Positions 11,381-20,964 of a stretch of 64,000 nucleotides of DNA are shown here, one piece after another. The translations under genes were made by a program, and so were the position numbers. The stretch spans positions 5,394,001-5,458,000 of the forward strand of contig JAULSU010000003.1 of assembly GCA_030512335.1 (NCBI GenBank), read 5' to 3'. The notes below the pieces were generated by a model. The model saw only the letters and a program-made list of their open reading frames with translations, did no database searches and was not told where the DNA came from. This DNA is from Immersiella caudata (lineage: Eukaryota > Ascomycota > Sordariomycetes > Sordariales > Lasiosphaeriaceae). Within the stretch, counting starts at the first letter, position 1, and each line of letters begins with the position of its first letter.

Positions 11381-12158
11381 CTAGTGTACTTTCGGATGCG
11401 TCCAAGGCTTATCGTCCAAAGTATCATACCACGTGCAGTTGAAGATCTGCTTATAGTGAAACACATCCCCTTTAATCACGCATCTCAGCGTCGACTCCGC
11501 TGGCGTCTTGGGCTGAGGTACGCAGCGTCCAGCAATAACGTAGGGGTCGGCATCGAACAACACGTGGTTGGCACCCTCGTAAATCGCTACACACTCGTCG
11601 TCAGCACTACCAGCTCACCAGCATACCGGGTCCAGAGCTCCTCACTGAAATGTCCCCAATGCGCGTGGATCTCCAACCTCCAGATGTTGCTGGCGTTGTG
11701 AATCTCGAAGTCGCAGTTGTCCATGTCGTAGCTGGGGTCATCGTAGCTCATGCAATTCGTGCCATACCATTCGCAACCGGGGCCATCGCAGCATACACCC
11801 CACAGCTTCGCACAGTCCGAGTCGTAGAGCCTGTGATATGAACGATTCCAAAAGTCAAGGTTCTGGAGCTCCGTGCAGCCATAGAAGTCATCCCCTGTGC
11901 CTTCAGTGAAGAAGTACCCGTGGTAACCATTGTGGTGTGCACCAGAGATAGCCTGCATTTCGCTTCAATTTCTGTTTCTTGCAGGGCTGCTGGCTCGGAA
12001 CCTACATCGTAGATCAGGAAAGTCTTGCCACCCCCGGAGCCAACAGTCCATACTGTGCCGTTGATCGGATCCGTGCGATTCTTGAGGACAGCGTCAATTG
12101 CAGCGGCATGAGCAATCAGTGGCAGGAGGAGCGCCGTGATCACAGTGGGGGGCCTCAT
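11381..12158 (-). CDS. Small secreted Cys protein, CDG family, enlarged copy D
   Basis: The gene encodes a 221-aa predicted secreted protein, the largest of the family. Exons are 12006-12158, 11646-11952 and 11381-11586, with introns of 53 bp (phase 0) and 59 bp (phase 1). The signal peptide is MRPPTVITALLLPLIAHAAA. Exon 1 is extended to 51 codons, ending TFLIYD. Exon 2 has the core CCDGPGCEWY, then an insertion with two further cysteines (TNCMSYDDPS, DNCDFE) before the conserved IWRLEIHAHWGHF. Exon 3 starts TIYEGANHVLFD and has GRC, LRC and NCTWY cysteines. The second intron sits at the same place and phase as in copies A-C, which is strong evidence of common descent despite low identity. 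It looks intact. Confidence 0.8.
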
Positions 12159-13000
12159 GTTAGAGACTGATCTGCGGGTCTGTGGACAGGTCGCCGGGAT
12201 ATCGATTGACGGCAGGTGCGTGCGCTTGTGCTGGAGGCCCAAATGGAGAAAAGAGACAAGATGGAAATTGATGGCGGCCGGGGGTCAATAGCATAGGGCG
12301 AAGAGGTGGCAGGCGTTCGCTTAGGCTGGAGGAAGAGACGAAAGATACGAGGTGGCTGTTGTGTGGAAGAAGCTGAGACCTGAAAACGTCTCTGCTCTTC
12401 CGTCAGGAAATGGGCAGGCAACCTCAATTTCCCTGTTTCCGTGCGGAGCTTCTGCTCGTGAATTTTTCACCACTCTGGTAGCAGCAAACGGGAACGAGGA
12501 AGGTGCGTCTAAGCCCCTCCCTCAATTTCGAACATCCCGCTTGCTTGGGGGTGCCTGTTTGTAATCGCGCCGAAAGACGGCCAGCCTACCTACGATGCCC
12601 ATCCCAGGTGACGCTGGCTCGGCTCCGATGTGCACTCCACTCAGCCTCGGCGTGGGAAATGCTTTTCCAACCCGTGTGCGCTGATGTAGTTTGACCACCG
12701 AACCTCCCGCTCCGCCAGGCGAGCTCTCACACTCCAGATATCGAAGCTCTCAGCTGGGAAGGCACATGAATGGAGTGATAAGGGCGATGTCTGGGATCAA
12801 TATCACGTCAGCAAAACTTTGCTGTCCCTTCAGCGTGCTCTTTTCGCATCCTGCGAATCAACATAAATATCATAGGAAACAAGCGCGTTGGCGCTATTTC
12901 GCTACCTCAGATCCACCAGGCCGAGATCACCGTCCGGCGGAAATATCTCCGAAACCAACCCGCCTACACAAGGGGTATTCCCCCTTCAAAAGCCCAATAG
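12159..13000. other. Intergenic between copies D and E
   Basis: About 840 bp with no supported gene. It includes the presumed promoter of copy D. Confidence 0.45.
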
Positions 13001-13642
13001 CTACCAGACCTTTGTGTTGCACCTGAAAGCCGGTGCAGCATACCAATGTCGAGTGATCCCGCCCTCATGCCTTTCCTTCTTCCAGCAATCAATCTCACCG
13101 GACTCCGTCAATACGTCTACCGCACCACAGCTACCCACGACCTTGTCATTCAAATCAACGATGTTCATGTCTCGGTTCTTGTACCACGCTGTCACCCATG
13201 TCAGCAACGCCTCCAGATACGAAAGTCAGGGAACCCACTGAAGTGGCCCCAGCTGGTATGGAACTCGATTCGATCCACCTTGTTCGGGTCGCGGGTCTTG
13301 TAGATGCAGCCTGAGCCGTCACAGGCGATACCCCACTCGCTACTGACATCGGGGAGGAGGCGGTAGTTTTATGTGCTGGCTACAAATGTAGTGCAGTTGA
13401 GAGGGACGTCTTGCTCGTGGAAGAAGGCAAAGCCATCAGCACCGCCTATGCGGTCGTCAACGTGGCCGTGGATGAGGGGGACAGTCTGCGGTTTCGTTGT
13501 GTTAGATATTTCCAGAGGCAACTATCGAGGGAACCCGGGGGGGTGGGGGGCGTTTCGGAGGGCTCACGTTGTAGAGAAGGAAGTCGGCTGAAACGGTGCC
13601 GACTAGGGCGGCTATCAAGGGGAGGAACGCGGAGAGCTTCAT
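13001..13642 (-). pseudogene. Small secreted Cys protein, CDG family, copy E with in-frame stop
   Basis: The structure is that of copies B and C: exons 13568-13642 (MKLSAFLPLIAALVGTVSA, then DFLLYN), 13239-13485 and 13001-13188, with introns of 82 and 50 bp. The core CDGSGCIYKTRDPNKVDRIE, the TSWGHF end, WYKNRDMNIVDLNDKVVG and the close FRCNTKVW are all kept in frame. A TAA at 13369-13371 falls in exon 2 between a conserved cysteine and the core. Alignment spacing to copy C is unchanged around it, so it is a single substitution rather than a frameshift. No alternative splice removes it without breaking the frame. It is either a recent pseudogene or an allele or sequencing variant. Splice sites and the rest of the frame look undamaged. 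Confidence 0.8.
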
Positions 13643-14227
13643 GGTGGAAGTCGGTATTGTGTGATGGCGAATTGGGCTCGAGCGAGTGTCTGACTGGTCT
13701 CGAGGTGATGGGTCTTGACTCGTAAGGTTGATATGGGAGTCCAGAAAGGGTGCTGGAGGTCAATCTGCTCGGAGATAAATTACTCGCAGCAGGGGAAGGA
13801 GCAGCCCGAGAAGGCAGCTTGCCCGGCTCCACCGTGGACTCACACTTTGGGACCAACAGTGAATCTTGCCCGAATGATCAACCTCCCTCCGGTATTAACC
13901 CTCTCTTCACGGCTTCATTGGCGTGTGTGAATCGATGAGCTGGCCAGAGATTCCGAGGGGTGTTCGACTTCTGGGATTCGGGATCAGCTCATGCACACCT
14001 GAGCCATCACTTCGGAACCCGAAGCAGCGGGCAAAAATTCAGCAATGATCCTGCACCCAAGGCAACGATTACCAGAGCCAAGCCACTCCGCACAGCAATC
14101 TACTTAGAATTTATTTGTTAGGTCGATGGCGATACGAAAATCATCGGTTGAGGTAATTAGATCCTACCAACATCCTCACCAGTCCCATCATCAGCGCCTG
14201 CGCCCGCCGTCCGCGACTTCCCAAGTT
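13643..14227. other. Intergenic between copies E and F
   Basis: Promoter side of copy E and 3' flank of locus F. No gene was seen. Confidence 0.4.
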
Positions 14228-14777
14228 TTACGTCGTTTTATTCGGGGGAACCACCTCCACAACAGTCATATTGAGCTTGGATGCGACGGGGTCCACATTA
14301 CAGAATATGACCGGCCTCAGGTCATACCACGCCCCATTCTGCTCCGCAAAACACCGTATTGAGTTTGGCTTAGGCCCCTCATCCACATGCAAGCAATTCC
14401 CAATCGTTTGGCCATCAACAATGGAAAGCAACGGGCTCTGCGCTCCCTTGTTTATGTAGTGCCCGTCTTCGTAATTAGGGCCCGAATCGCTGAATGTGGG
14501 GGCGTAGGTTCTGACTGCGCTGGTGATGAAGCAGCCGTTAGTGAGGACGGGCCCACTGATGGTGAGATTGGTGGGTGTGAAGACGTAGACTTGTTCCTCC
14601 GGCAGGGCTAGGTCATCTGGGGATTCCAATCCCTGCGCGAGTTAGGTCGTTCGGGGTTATTGGCCAAGGGTATCGGTGCGCAGGACGTACCGCACAAACC
14701 CAAAAACTCTTCAACGCAGCTCAAGCAGGAGGGCTAAGCAGGGATATGACGAAGCAGAGGAGCAATAGGAGCGCCAT
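14228..14777 (-). pseudogene. Diverged small secreted protein, locus F, stop in signal peptide
   Basis: Two exons are inferred: 14691-14777 and 14228-14632, joined by a 58-bp phase-0 intron with branch CCTAAC. Exon 1 resembles the family leader (MALLLLLCFVISLLSPPA) and ends KSFWVCA at the same place where copies A-E have FWIYT or FWIWN. A TGA at 14721-14723 interrupts the leader near its cleavage region. The 135-codon second exon is fully open, has four cysteines (NGCFIT, GNCLHV, IRCFAE, IFCNVD) and lacks both the CDG core and the second intron. It may be a distant relative or a chimera. Because of the stop it is called a pseudogene; a CGA to TGA change would explain it. Confidence 0.62.
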
Positions 14778-15413
14778 TGCTGTGATATCTCGGAATGCGA
14801 ACTGAATGGGTGGCGAAGAGGCGTTCGGCGCCACAAACTGATCCTGAGCGGCAAAGAGGATATTCAGCAGAGGCTCGGGGAGAATCTATAGCCTTGGGAA
14901 GCCACTGGTGTAACCTGGAGTAATTCGATTCCATCCTCGGCACCCAGTGAGTTCGTGACTGACGTGTCACTCAATGTGCGAAAATTCAAGGTGACAGGCT
15001 GGGCAGGGATCTTGCCGAGCGATATCACAGGGAGATACATCGAACGAAGATCATCTTTGAGCGTCAGAGGCGTTGCATCGACGTTCGATCCAACCTCAGG
15101 CCGGGGGATGTGGCTGATGTCGTCGTTCTCGACGGCAACGACAAATCTAGCGGCGGGTCCAGCCGAAACGCAGCCTCGAGAAGCTGAGCGTCAGCTCGGG
15201 GCAACAGTTGCGGTGGAGTTCCGAATACCCGTGCTGAAAAACAGCTGAAATTCCAGCGGTCAATTCCCCCACCGACAAACCGGGCAGGTGATTTCGTTAC
15301 CGTGACTCACCCGCAGCCAGTCAATACTTCATCTCACCCTCACTCTCACGGAACTCTTTCCCAGAAAATCACCACGCGCTACCTCACCTCAACTCACTCG
15401 AAACACCACCACA
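14778..15413. other. Intergenic, divergent promoters
   Basis: This segment separates locus F (minus) from the DUF3626 gene (plus). The last 100 bp are C/A-rich, as is usual before a fungal ATG. No gene was seen. Confidence 0.4.
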
Positions 15414-16532
15414 ATGGCACCTGCCCTCCACCCCTCCCAAACCGCCGCAATTGCCCACATCCACTCCACCCCCCTCACCCTTCGCTCTCAATCCCTCGAA
15501 ATGATCAACCACGTCCTCTACATGGCCAACTGCCTCCCCACCTCCTCCACCCGCACCGCCCTCCTCTCCGCCATCCGCCGCACTGCCCGCGTAGCCCTCC
15601 ATTTCCACCCCGATCGACCCGTTGGAGACTTCGTCTCCCCCACCGTCGCATCCTCCCTTCTCGCCGACGGCATCTACCGAAGCCAATTCGAAACAGGCAT
15701 TTCCAACGGCGGTCACAGCGCCAGGCCGGGCGGTGCACGCGATGAATGGGAACGCAGTCTTTTCGGCGGGGCTTACCACGCTGACGGCTGGGAAGACGAA
15801 GAAGGGGAGTGGCGAGGTCTGAGGCCGAAATACGGGGCGTTGGATATTCTGGGTGTGGCCTCAGACGGACCAGCGCCGAGGTTTGGATCGTGTTGCCTTG
15901 TGCTGAGGAGGGAGGTACTAGAGCGGTGCACATTTACGTTTGGGGGCTCACAGGATGAGCCGAAGTGGAGGGGGACGATGGAGATGTTTGATGGGGTTTT
16001 GGCGGGGGCGTTGGAGGATGCGTTTATGAGGGAGACGACGATGGGTGTGAGGGGGGAGATGAGGCCTAGTGGACTGGTGAAGGCGATTTTGGCCAGGGGG
16101 GAGGGGGGTGAAGGGGAGAGGGTGAGGACGGGGAATTTGGATTACTATGTTGAGGTGCAGGTGCATGGGGAGGTGAGGTTGGAGAGGGATGTTGAGTCGT
16201 TGGTGGCGGATCCGTCGTTTCGGGGGAGCGAGGTTGGAGAGGAGATGGAAAAGTTGGCGGAGAAGTTTGGGTTTCCGTTGTGGTGGCATGTTGGGTCGGT
16301 GATCGGGGCGGAGGAGGTTCCGTCTGACTTTCGTGGCCCGACGGTACCTTCTCTGGCACAGAGAGTTGCGAAGGACGGCGCGGTGACTGCGAAGGATATC
16401 GGGGATGCGGTGCGAGAACTGGCGAGGGATCCTGAGGCCTGGAAGGAGAGGGGGTCGCAGAGTCATGTCATGCAGGAGCTGAAGTGGCTTTGGCATGTGT
16501 TGGTACGGTATGGGAAGCCATTCGATGGCTAA
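15414..16532 (+). CDS. DUF3626 family protein
   Basis: An intronless 372-aa protein resembling DUF3626, a family of unknown function known from bacteria and some fungi. Hallmarks are a helical N-terminus starting HPSQTAAIAHIHS, then ALHFHPDRPV near residue 62, SLLADGIYRSQFETGISNGG near residue 80, the WERSLFGGAYH block near residue 112, and RPKYGALDILG followed by PRFGSCCLVL near residues 138-165. The dense His, Asp, Arg and Gly motifs suggest an enzyme active site, but no reaction is known to me. Codon use shifts from C-rich at the 5' end to G-rich downstream. The gene ends 51 bp from the 3' end of the convergent glycosyltransferase gene. Kozak-like context: acaATGG. Confidence 0.82.
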   Translation: MAPALHPSQTAAIAHIHSTPLTLRSQSLEMINHVLYMANCLPTSSTRTALLSAIRRTARVALHFHPDRPVGDFVSPTVASSLLADGIYRSQFETGISNGGHSARPGGARDEWERSLFGGAYHADGWEDEEGEWRGLRPKYGALDILGVASDGPAPRFGSCCLVLRREVLERCTFTFGGSQDEPKWRGTMEMFDGVLAGALEDAFMRETTMGVRGEMRPSGLVKAILARGEGGEGERVRTGNLDYYVEVQVHGEVRLERDVESLVADPSFRGSEVGEEMEKLAEKFGFPLWWHVGSVIGAEEVPSDFRGPTVPSLAQRVAKDGAVTAKDIGDAVRELARDPEAWKERGSQSHVMQELKWLWHVLVRYGKPFDG

Positions 16533-16583
16533 CCACGGCAGAATATTCCGACCGGGGGTATTCTCTTCCTTTGGCACCTGTCT

Positions 16584-17969
16584 CTAACCGGACCTCTCGC
16601 AAATAGTCCAAATTTGGGTTTCGATCCGCCCAAGTGCATCCAACGCCTCGTTCTCCCGCTTCAACTCCATCGCCTTTGTCTTGAAACTCTCATCGTCAAG
16701 CACCTTGTCGACAGCAGCCCGCACGATGGTCGCTATCGGAGTACTGGTTCGCAGGTTGACAGCAACACCCGCCCACTCAGCCCTCGCTGCCACCTCGCCC
16801 TTGTCAGCTGCAGTGCCCGCAATAACCATGGGGACACCGCTCATAACGGCATGCATCAAGCCCCCATAGCCGCCGTTGAAGACGAACACATCCGCGATCG
16901 ACAACACAGCGTGGTAAGGGACATGATCCACAACCATGGCGTTGCCCGGAACCACGACTGAGGCTGGAAGACTCGCATCGCGTTTTCCCAACGTAACAAC
17001 AACCAACAGGTCCTCGCGAGAACCTAACGCCTCCATAGTTGGAATCACCAATTCACCATACTCGTCATTGTTTGCCGTTCCCTGCGAGACAAAAACGACC
17101 CGCTTGCGAGACCTCTCGCCCAGCGGAAGACGTTCGTTATCCTCCAAATCCTTCCACAACGAGAGGAACTCCGTCTCATCGTCTGAGCATCCTCGCGGCA
17201 GCCCACCAATGTACTTGATCATCGGCTGCCCCTCATCATGCCCGTCATCGCGCGGATACTCCAAGCTGGGACTACAAGCCATGAGCACAACATCCGCCAG
17301 CATCGTCACCTCACTGAAGAAGAAATCACCCTCGACGTCCTCCCTCGCCCCAAGCGACCTCATCATTTCATTCGCATACACCACCGTCTCCCTCGCCGCT
17401 GGCCGCAACTCCTCATACAACCTCGCATACTCCCGCCTTTCCTCCTCCCCCTTCGCAGGCGGCAACACCAACCCATACGGTGCACATCCCTCCTTCACCG
17501 TCCAGTCAACCGTCGTGTGGAAATTTATCACCTTCAACTTCTTCCCCCCAGGTGGTGTCTTCCCTAGCAAGTACGGCACCGCCCCCAGAAAGAGAACCTC
17601 GTTGAAAATCACCACCTCCCGCTCGGGAAACCTCTCCTGTACAGATGCAAGACATCGCTCGAGAATCGCATGTCGCTCGGGCGCACCGTCTAGGAAGATA
17701 TGCTTTTGTTGGTAGTTCCAGCGCAGGTGACCTTGCGGGAGCGCGAACTGCCCCCGGATGGTCTCCGGTGTTAGCGGACCGGAGGAGTTTGGCCAGGGTT
17801 CGGCACCGGCGGAGCGGACGCGGTCGGTGAAGGGGTCGCTGCAGAGGAAGAAGACGGGGAAGCCACCGGTGGTGAGGTGGGTGGTTATTTCGAGGAGGGG
17901 GTTGATGTGGCCTGCGGCGGGGAAGGGGCACATGATGATTAAGGGGTGGAGGGATGAAGGGGTGGGCAT
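16584..17969 (-). CDS. UDP-glycosyltransferase, GT1 family
   Basis: An intronless 461-aa enzyme of glycosyltransferase family 1 (GT-B fold), which moves a sugar from a UDP-sugar to a small lipophilic acceptor such as a sterol, polyketide or phenolic. The N-terminal domain opens with IIMCPFPAAGHINPLLEITT (the His near residue 21 is the usual catalytic base position). The C-terminal nucleotide-binding domain has VFVSQGTANND near residue 291, VDHVPYHAVLSIADVFVFNG near 347 and GGYGGLMHAVMSGVPMVIAG near 365, then DKGEVAARAEWAGVAVNL. The length fits fungal GT1 enzymes. There is no signal peptide or C-terminal membrane anchor, so it is probably cytosolic. Neighbours give no clear acceptor; detoxification is as likely as secondary metabolism. 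Confidence 0.9.
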   Translation of the reverse strand: MPTPSSLHPLIIMCPFPAAGHINPLLEITTHLTTGGFPVFFLCSDPFTDRVRSAGAEPWPNSSGPLTPETIRGQFALPQGHLRWNYQQKHIFLDGAPERHAILERCLASVQERFPEREVVIFNEVLFLGAVPYLLGKTPPGGKKLKVINFHTTVDWTVKEGCAPYGLVLPPAKGEEERREYARLYEELRPAARETVVYANEMMRSLGAREDVEGDFFFSEVTMLADVVLMACSPSLEYPRDDGHDEGQPMIKYIGGLPRGCSDDETEFLSLWKDLEDNERLPLGERSRKRVVFVSQGTANNDEYGELVIPTMEALGSREDLLVVVTLGKRDASLPASVVVPGNAMVVDHVPYHAVLSIADVFVFNGGYGGLMHAVMSGVPMVIAGTAADKGEVAARAEWAGVAVNLRTSTPIATIVRAAVDKVLDDESFKTKAMELKRENEALDALGRIETQIWTICERSG

Positions 17970-18638
17970 TGTTAGAGTTTTGTTGGGATGTTGGTTTCGA
18001 AGGGAATCGGACGAAGGATATTTGGGGGCACCACTTGGATGGGGAAAGCTGGTGAGACGTGCGGTTTATAAGCCAGGCGCGGTGTGATGTAAGACCGAAG
18101 TGGTTGCTGAATTCGGTAAGCTGCCCGTTTGGCAGAACAACCGCTTACCGATCAGATGGACGGGACGGCCCTACCACAGCATTGGTGCCGTGTATCGACG
18201 ATTTACAAGATTCTGCAGCTGGGTGCTACTAGTGGTTGCGCCCATAATTGAAGACGCATGTGGTAAAAGGCAATTGTGGGATAGCTGAGAGACACATCAC
18301 CCTCTACAAGATGCGACGACGCTGGCTAGAGCATCACACTTCTCGTTTTACACCTCTCCGTTTGTCCTGTCCGTTTGCACCGGGGTATCGTTCGGGTCCG
18401 ATGGACATGACCTCGTGGGTCACTGGCTGCCTAGGGGCATTGCGAGGTCCACTCAAGAGCGCGAGCCCAAGCTCAAAGAGCATTCTCCCCTTCTCTCTCC
18501 CCTTCTCTCTCCCCTTCCCCAACCCTTCCCCAACCCTTCAAAAGTCGTATCCCCTTGCGAGTTTTACCATGGACAGCCAATTTCCCCATCGTGTCATAGA
18601 TTCTCAAGCAACTTTGAGAGCACCAGATCGACCCAGCC
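17970..18638. other. Intergenic with C/T-rich tandem repeats
   Basis: Promoter side of both the GT1 gene (minus) and copy G (plus). Near 18482-18540 there are tandem CTTCTCTCTCCC and AACCCTTCCCC units, an imperfect pyrimidine-rich repeat. No gene was seen. Confidence 0.5.
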
Positions 18639-19316
18639 ATGAGTCTCTTCCTTCTTCTGGCGGCTCTCTTGCAGCTGCTCGTCCTCCAAGTCCACGCCAG
18701 GAAGAGCTACTTCATCTATAACGTAAGGCCCCCCTGCAAGTCATCCTACAGAGTCGCTTAGCTGACTCCCCCAACCCAAGACATATCTTGAGGGTAATAG
18801 CCCCGACATCCAGAAGTTCGCCTTCGTCAAACCACGACAGACCTCCTACCTACCTGCAATAGCCTCTTCAACTCGATCAAAAACACGTGCGAAGCTGTCG
18901 AGGGCGTGGATAAACTAGACACCCAATATGGCGCATACTGCGAGGGCATCGGCTACAGGTGGTACACTCAGAATCCCTCTCTCATCGACACCTTGGCGTT
19001 CAACCCAGCCAATGGCCTTTCCGTTTGTCTACTTCCCAAATAACCCGAGGTTGCAAATGATATGTAAACTCACCAGTCCGGAATAGGCGGCTCCCCGACC
19101 ATCGACTGGGTGCTTCTAAACGTCACCTTCACCTCACCCAACGGAGGCTGGGGCGGCACGAACGTCGCGCGTTGCAAACCGCGGGCCAAGGACGAGCCTG
19201 AGTTGAGCTGCTCCACTCCTAGCGACTTGGATCCAGAGCAAAAGCATCTAGGGGCGCCTGTGCTCTACTGTGATGAAGTTGAGGGAACAGGAGAGGATAG
19301 GTCGTTTGGGCCCTGA
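18639..19316 (+). pseudogene. Small secreted Cys protein, CDG-like family, copy G, frameshifted
   Basis: Exon 1 (18639-18722) encodes the leader MSLFLLLAALLQLLVLQVHA and ends SYFIYN at a phase-0 GT donor, as in the minus-strand copies. Exon 2 starts at 18781 with TYLEGNSPDIQKFAF and aligns to copy H, but near 18838-18855 the frame changes: against copy H about 7 nt are missing, beside a CTACCTACC repeat. Downstream coding resemblance continues in another frame (CNSLFNSIKNTCEAVEGVDK). The third exon (from about 19087 to 19316) carries a DWVLLNVTFTSPNGG segment, two cysteines and an APVLYC end. The donor of intron 2 is unclear. I call it a pseudogene because no intron fits the frameshift. Confidence 0.66.
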
Positions 19317-19896
19317 GACCGGGTGAGGATCGGGGGTGTAGTGCTGGTCGAGGATGGGTGGGAAGGGAAGGACAGGACCAGTCCCTGATCATGATCTGAG
19401 GTAGCAGCGGGATAGGCGCATCCTTCGGAACTTTGCGAGGGTAATTCAAACACTTCCGAAGTTCCCATTATTCCCACGGACTCTCAAACCCGTTGAAGCC
19501 CCCAGAATTCAAGATATTGATGCTGCTTGAGGGGTGCGTCAATAATTGGATGGCACTTGTGGTGCTAAATGACCACATCAAAGGGATCAGGGATGTTTGG
19601 ACTCTACAAGGGGCGTCTTTGACAAGCCATACCCTCATGCGAGTCACAACGGTCAAGTAACTGCCCTGACAGTGTTAATCAGTGGGATTAAATATGATCT
19701 CTTGAGGGTTTCTACCCCGGGTCAACTGTAACTCCTCTCGTAAGTCACTCACTGCCTGGGGGCAGCAGCTCGAGGTCTTTCGAGAGAGGGAGCTCAAATG
19801 GTCGCCATCTCCCCTGATTTCTCCCCTGCAAGTTCAACCACTTCTACTAGTCCCTCGACCTTCAAATAGTTCAAACCACCGACGCGCAAACCGAAG
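19317..19896. other. Intergenic between copies G and H
   Basis: About 580 bp without a supported gene. It should hold the promoter of copy H. Confidence 0.4.
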
Positions 19897-20545
19897 ATGG
19901 CGTCTTTCTTTGTTCTCGTGGCTGTTTGGCACCTGCTCGTGCTCCTTGCCAGGGCAGACTTCTACATCTACAACGCGAGCTCCCTAACAACCATTAACTG
20001 AGCACCGGCACTTAGCCAGCTGACTCCTATTGAACTTAGACATATCGTAATGAAACACAACCTATCCAAAGTTTCACCTTCATCCCCACCGCCAACAAGA
20101 CAGGTCCGCCCCCAGCCTGTGACAATCTTCTCAACTCGCCCTACAATTACGAGGCTGTAAATACCTCTGCCTACCTGAACGGCAGTGAAGGCGCATATGG
20201 CAAAGACGAAGGCTGTCCCTGGAGCGTCCGCGACGCTGCCGAGGTTGACATGCTATCGGTCAAGATGCATGAGCATCTCTTCGAGTGTCACATTTCAAGT
20301 TCGGTTCGTTGTCCAACTCAAAGGTTGCCATAATACTTGTGGCTAACATGGGTGCCCTCACAGAAGTTTCCAAGAAGCACAACTGGACCATGCAGCTTCC
20401 TGTTGGCGAGTTTTTTAATACATCGTCAGCGCAGTGTGAGCTGTCGAGCATGCCGGAGTACGAATTGCGGTGCTCAGAGGCAAGCGGCCCGGGAGACTCG
20501 GTTCTTAGGGCGTCTCTCCTCTTTTGTCGGTTTCCCATGTTTTAG
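19897..20545 (+). CDS. Small secreted Cys protein, CDG-like family, copy H
   Basis: The gene encodes a predicted 172-aa secreted protein. Exon 1 (19897-19974) gives the leader MASFFVLVAVWHLLVLLARA and DFYIYN. The next exon must start at 20040 (TYRNETQPIQSFTFIP), so intron 1 (65 bp) uses a GC donor (GCGAGC), since no GT is available. Exon 2 runs to about 20298 and exon 3 is 20364-20545. The second donor (GTTCGG) is weak, though branch GCTAAC and acceptor CACAG are good. Family traits are the exon plan and the final LLFC. The CDG core is replaced by EGAYGKDEGCPWSVR, so this is a divergent member close to copy G. Several N-glycosylation sites occur (NETQ, NKTG, NTSA, NGSE, NWTM). The frame is open throughout. 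Confidence 0.65.
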
Positions 20546-20964
20546 ACGGCTTAATCCTTGAACGGAAGGAAGCCATGCTTGGTGGGAGATGCGGCGTTTG
20601 CTGGTACAGGACAGGGGTGTGGGCGGACATGGAGCTTGTAGACTCTGGACGTCGACAGAGCATCAGGCGTTGATGGATTCGCTCCGGTTTATCGGTACGA
20701 ATATAACTGCAGTCTTGTCTTTAACTTGATGCTCATGGTGTTGCGTGCTTACGTCAAAAGCATTGACAGGAAGGAAATCCCGAGCCGCTCATTTGTTACA
20801 TTCGTTCTCTGATGATAATCTGAGGTGGTAGCGAGCCCGGCGCAGCCTCGGGAACTTTGCCACAGGAATTCAAAGGCCTCCCCATCAAACTCCCAAAAAA
20901 AACCCCAAGTTATCAAGACCCTGAGAGACCCGTTACCGCGACATAACCCACCTTAACACAGCCT
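20546..20964. other. Intergenic, convergent 3' ends
   Basis: This is the 3' flank of copy H and of the KP4-like gene. No gene was seen. Confidence 0.4.
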
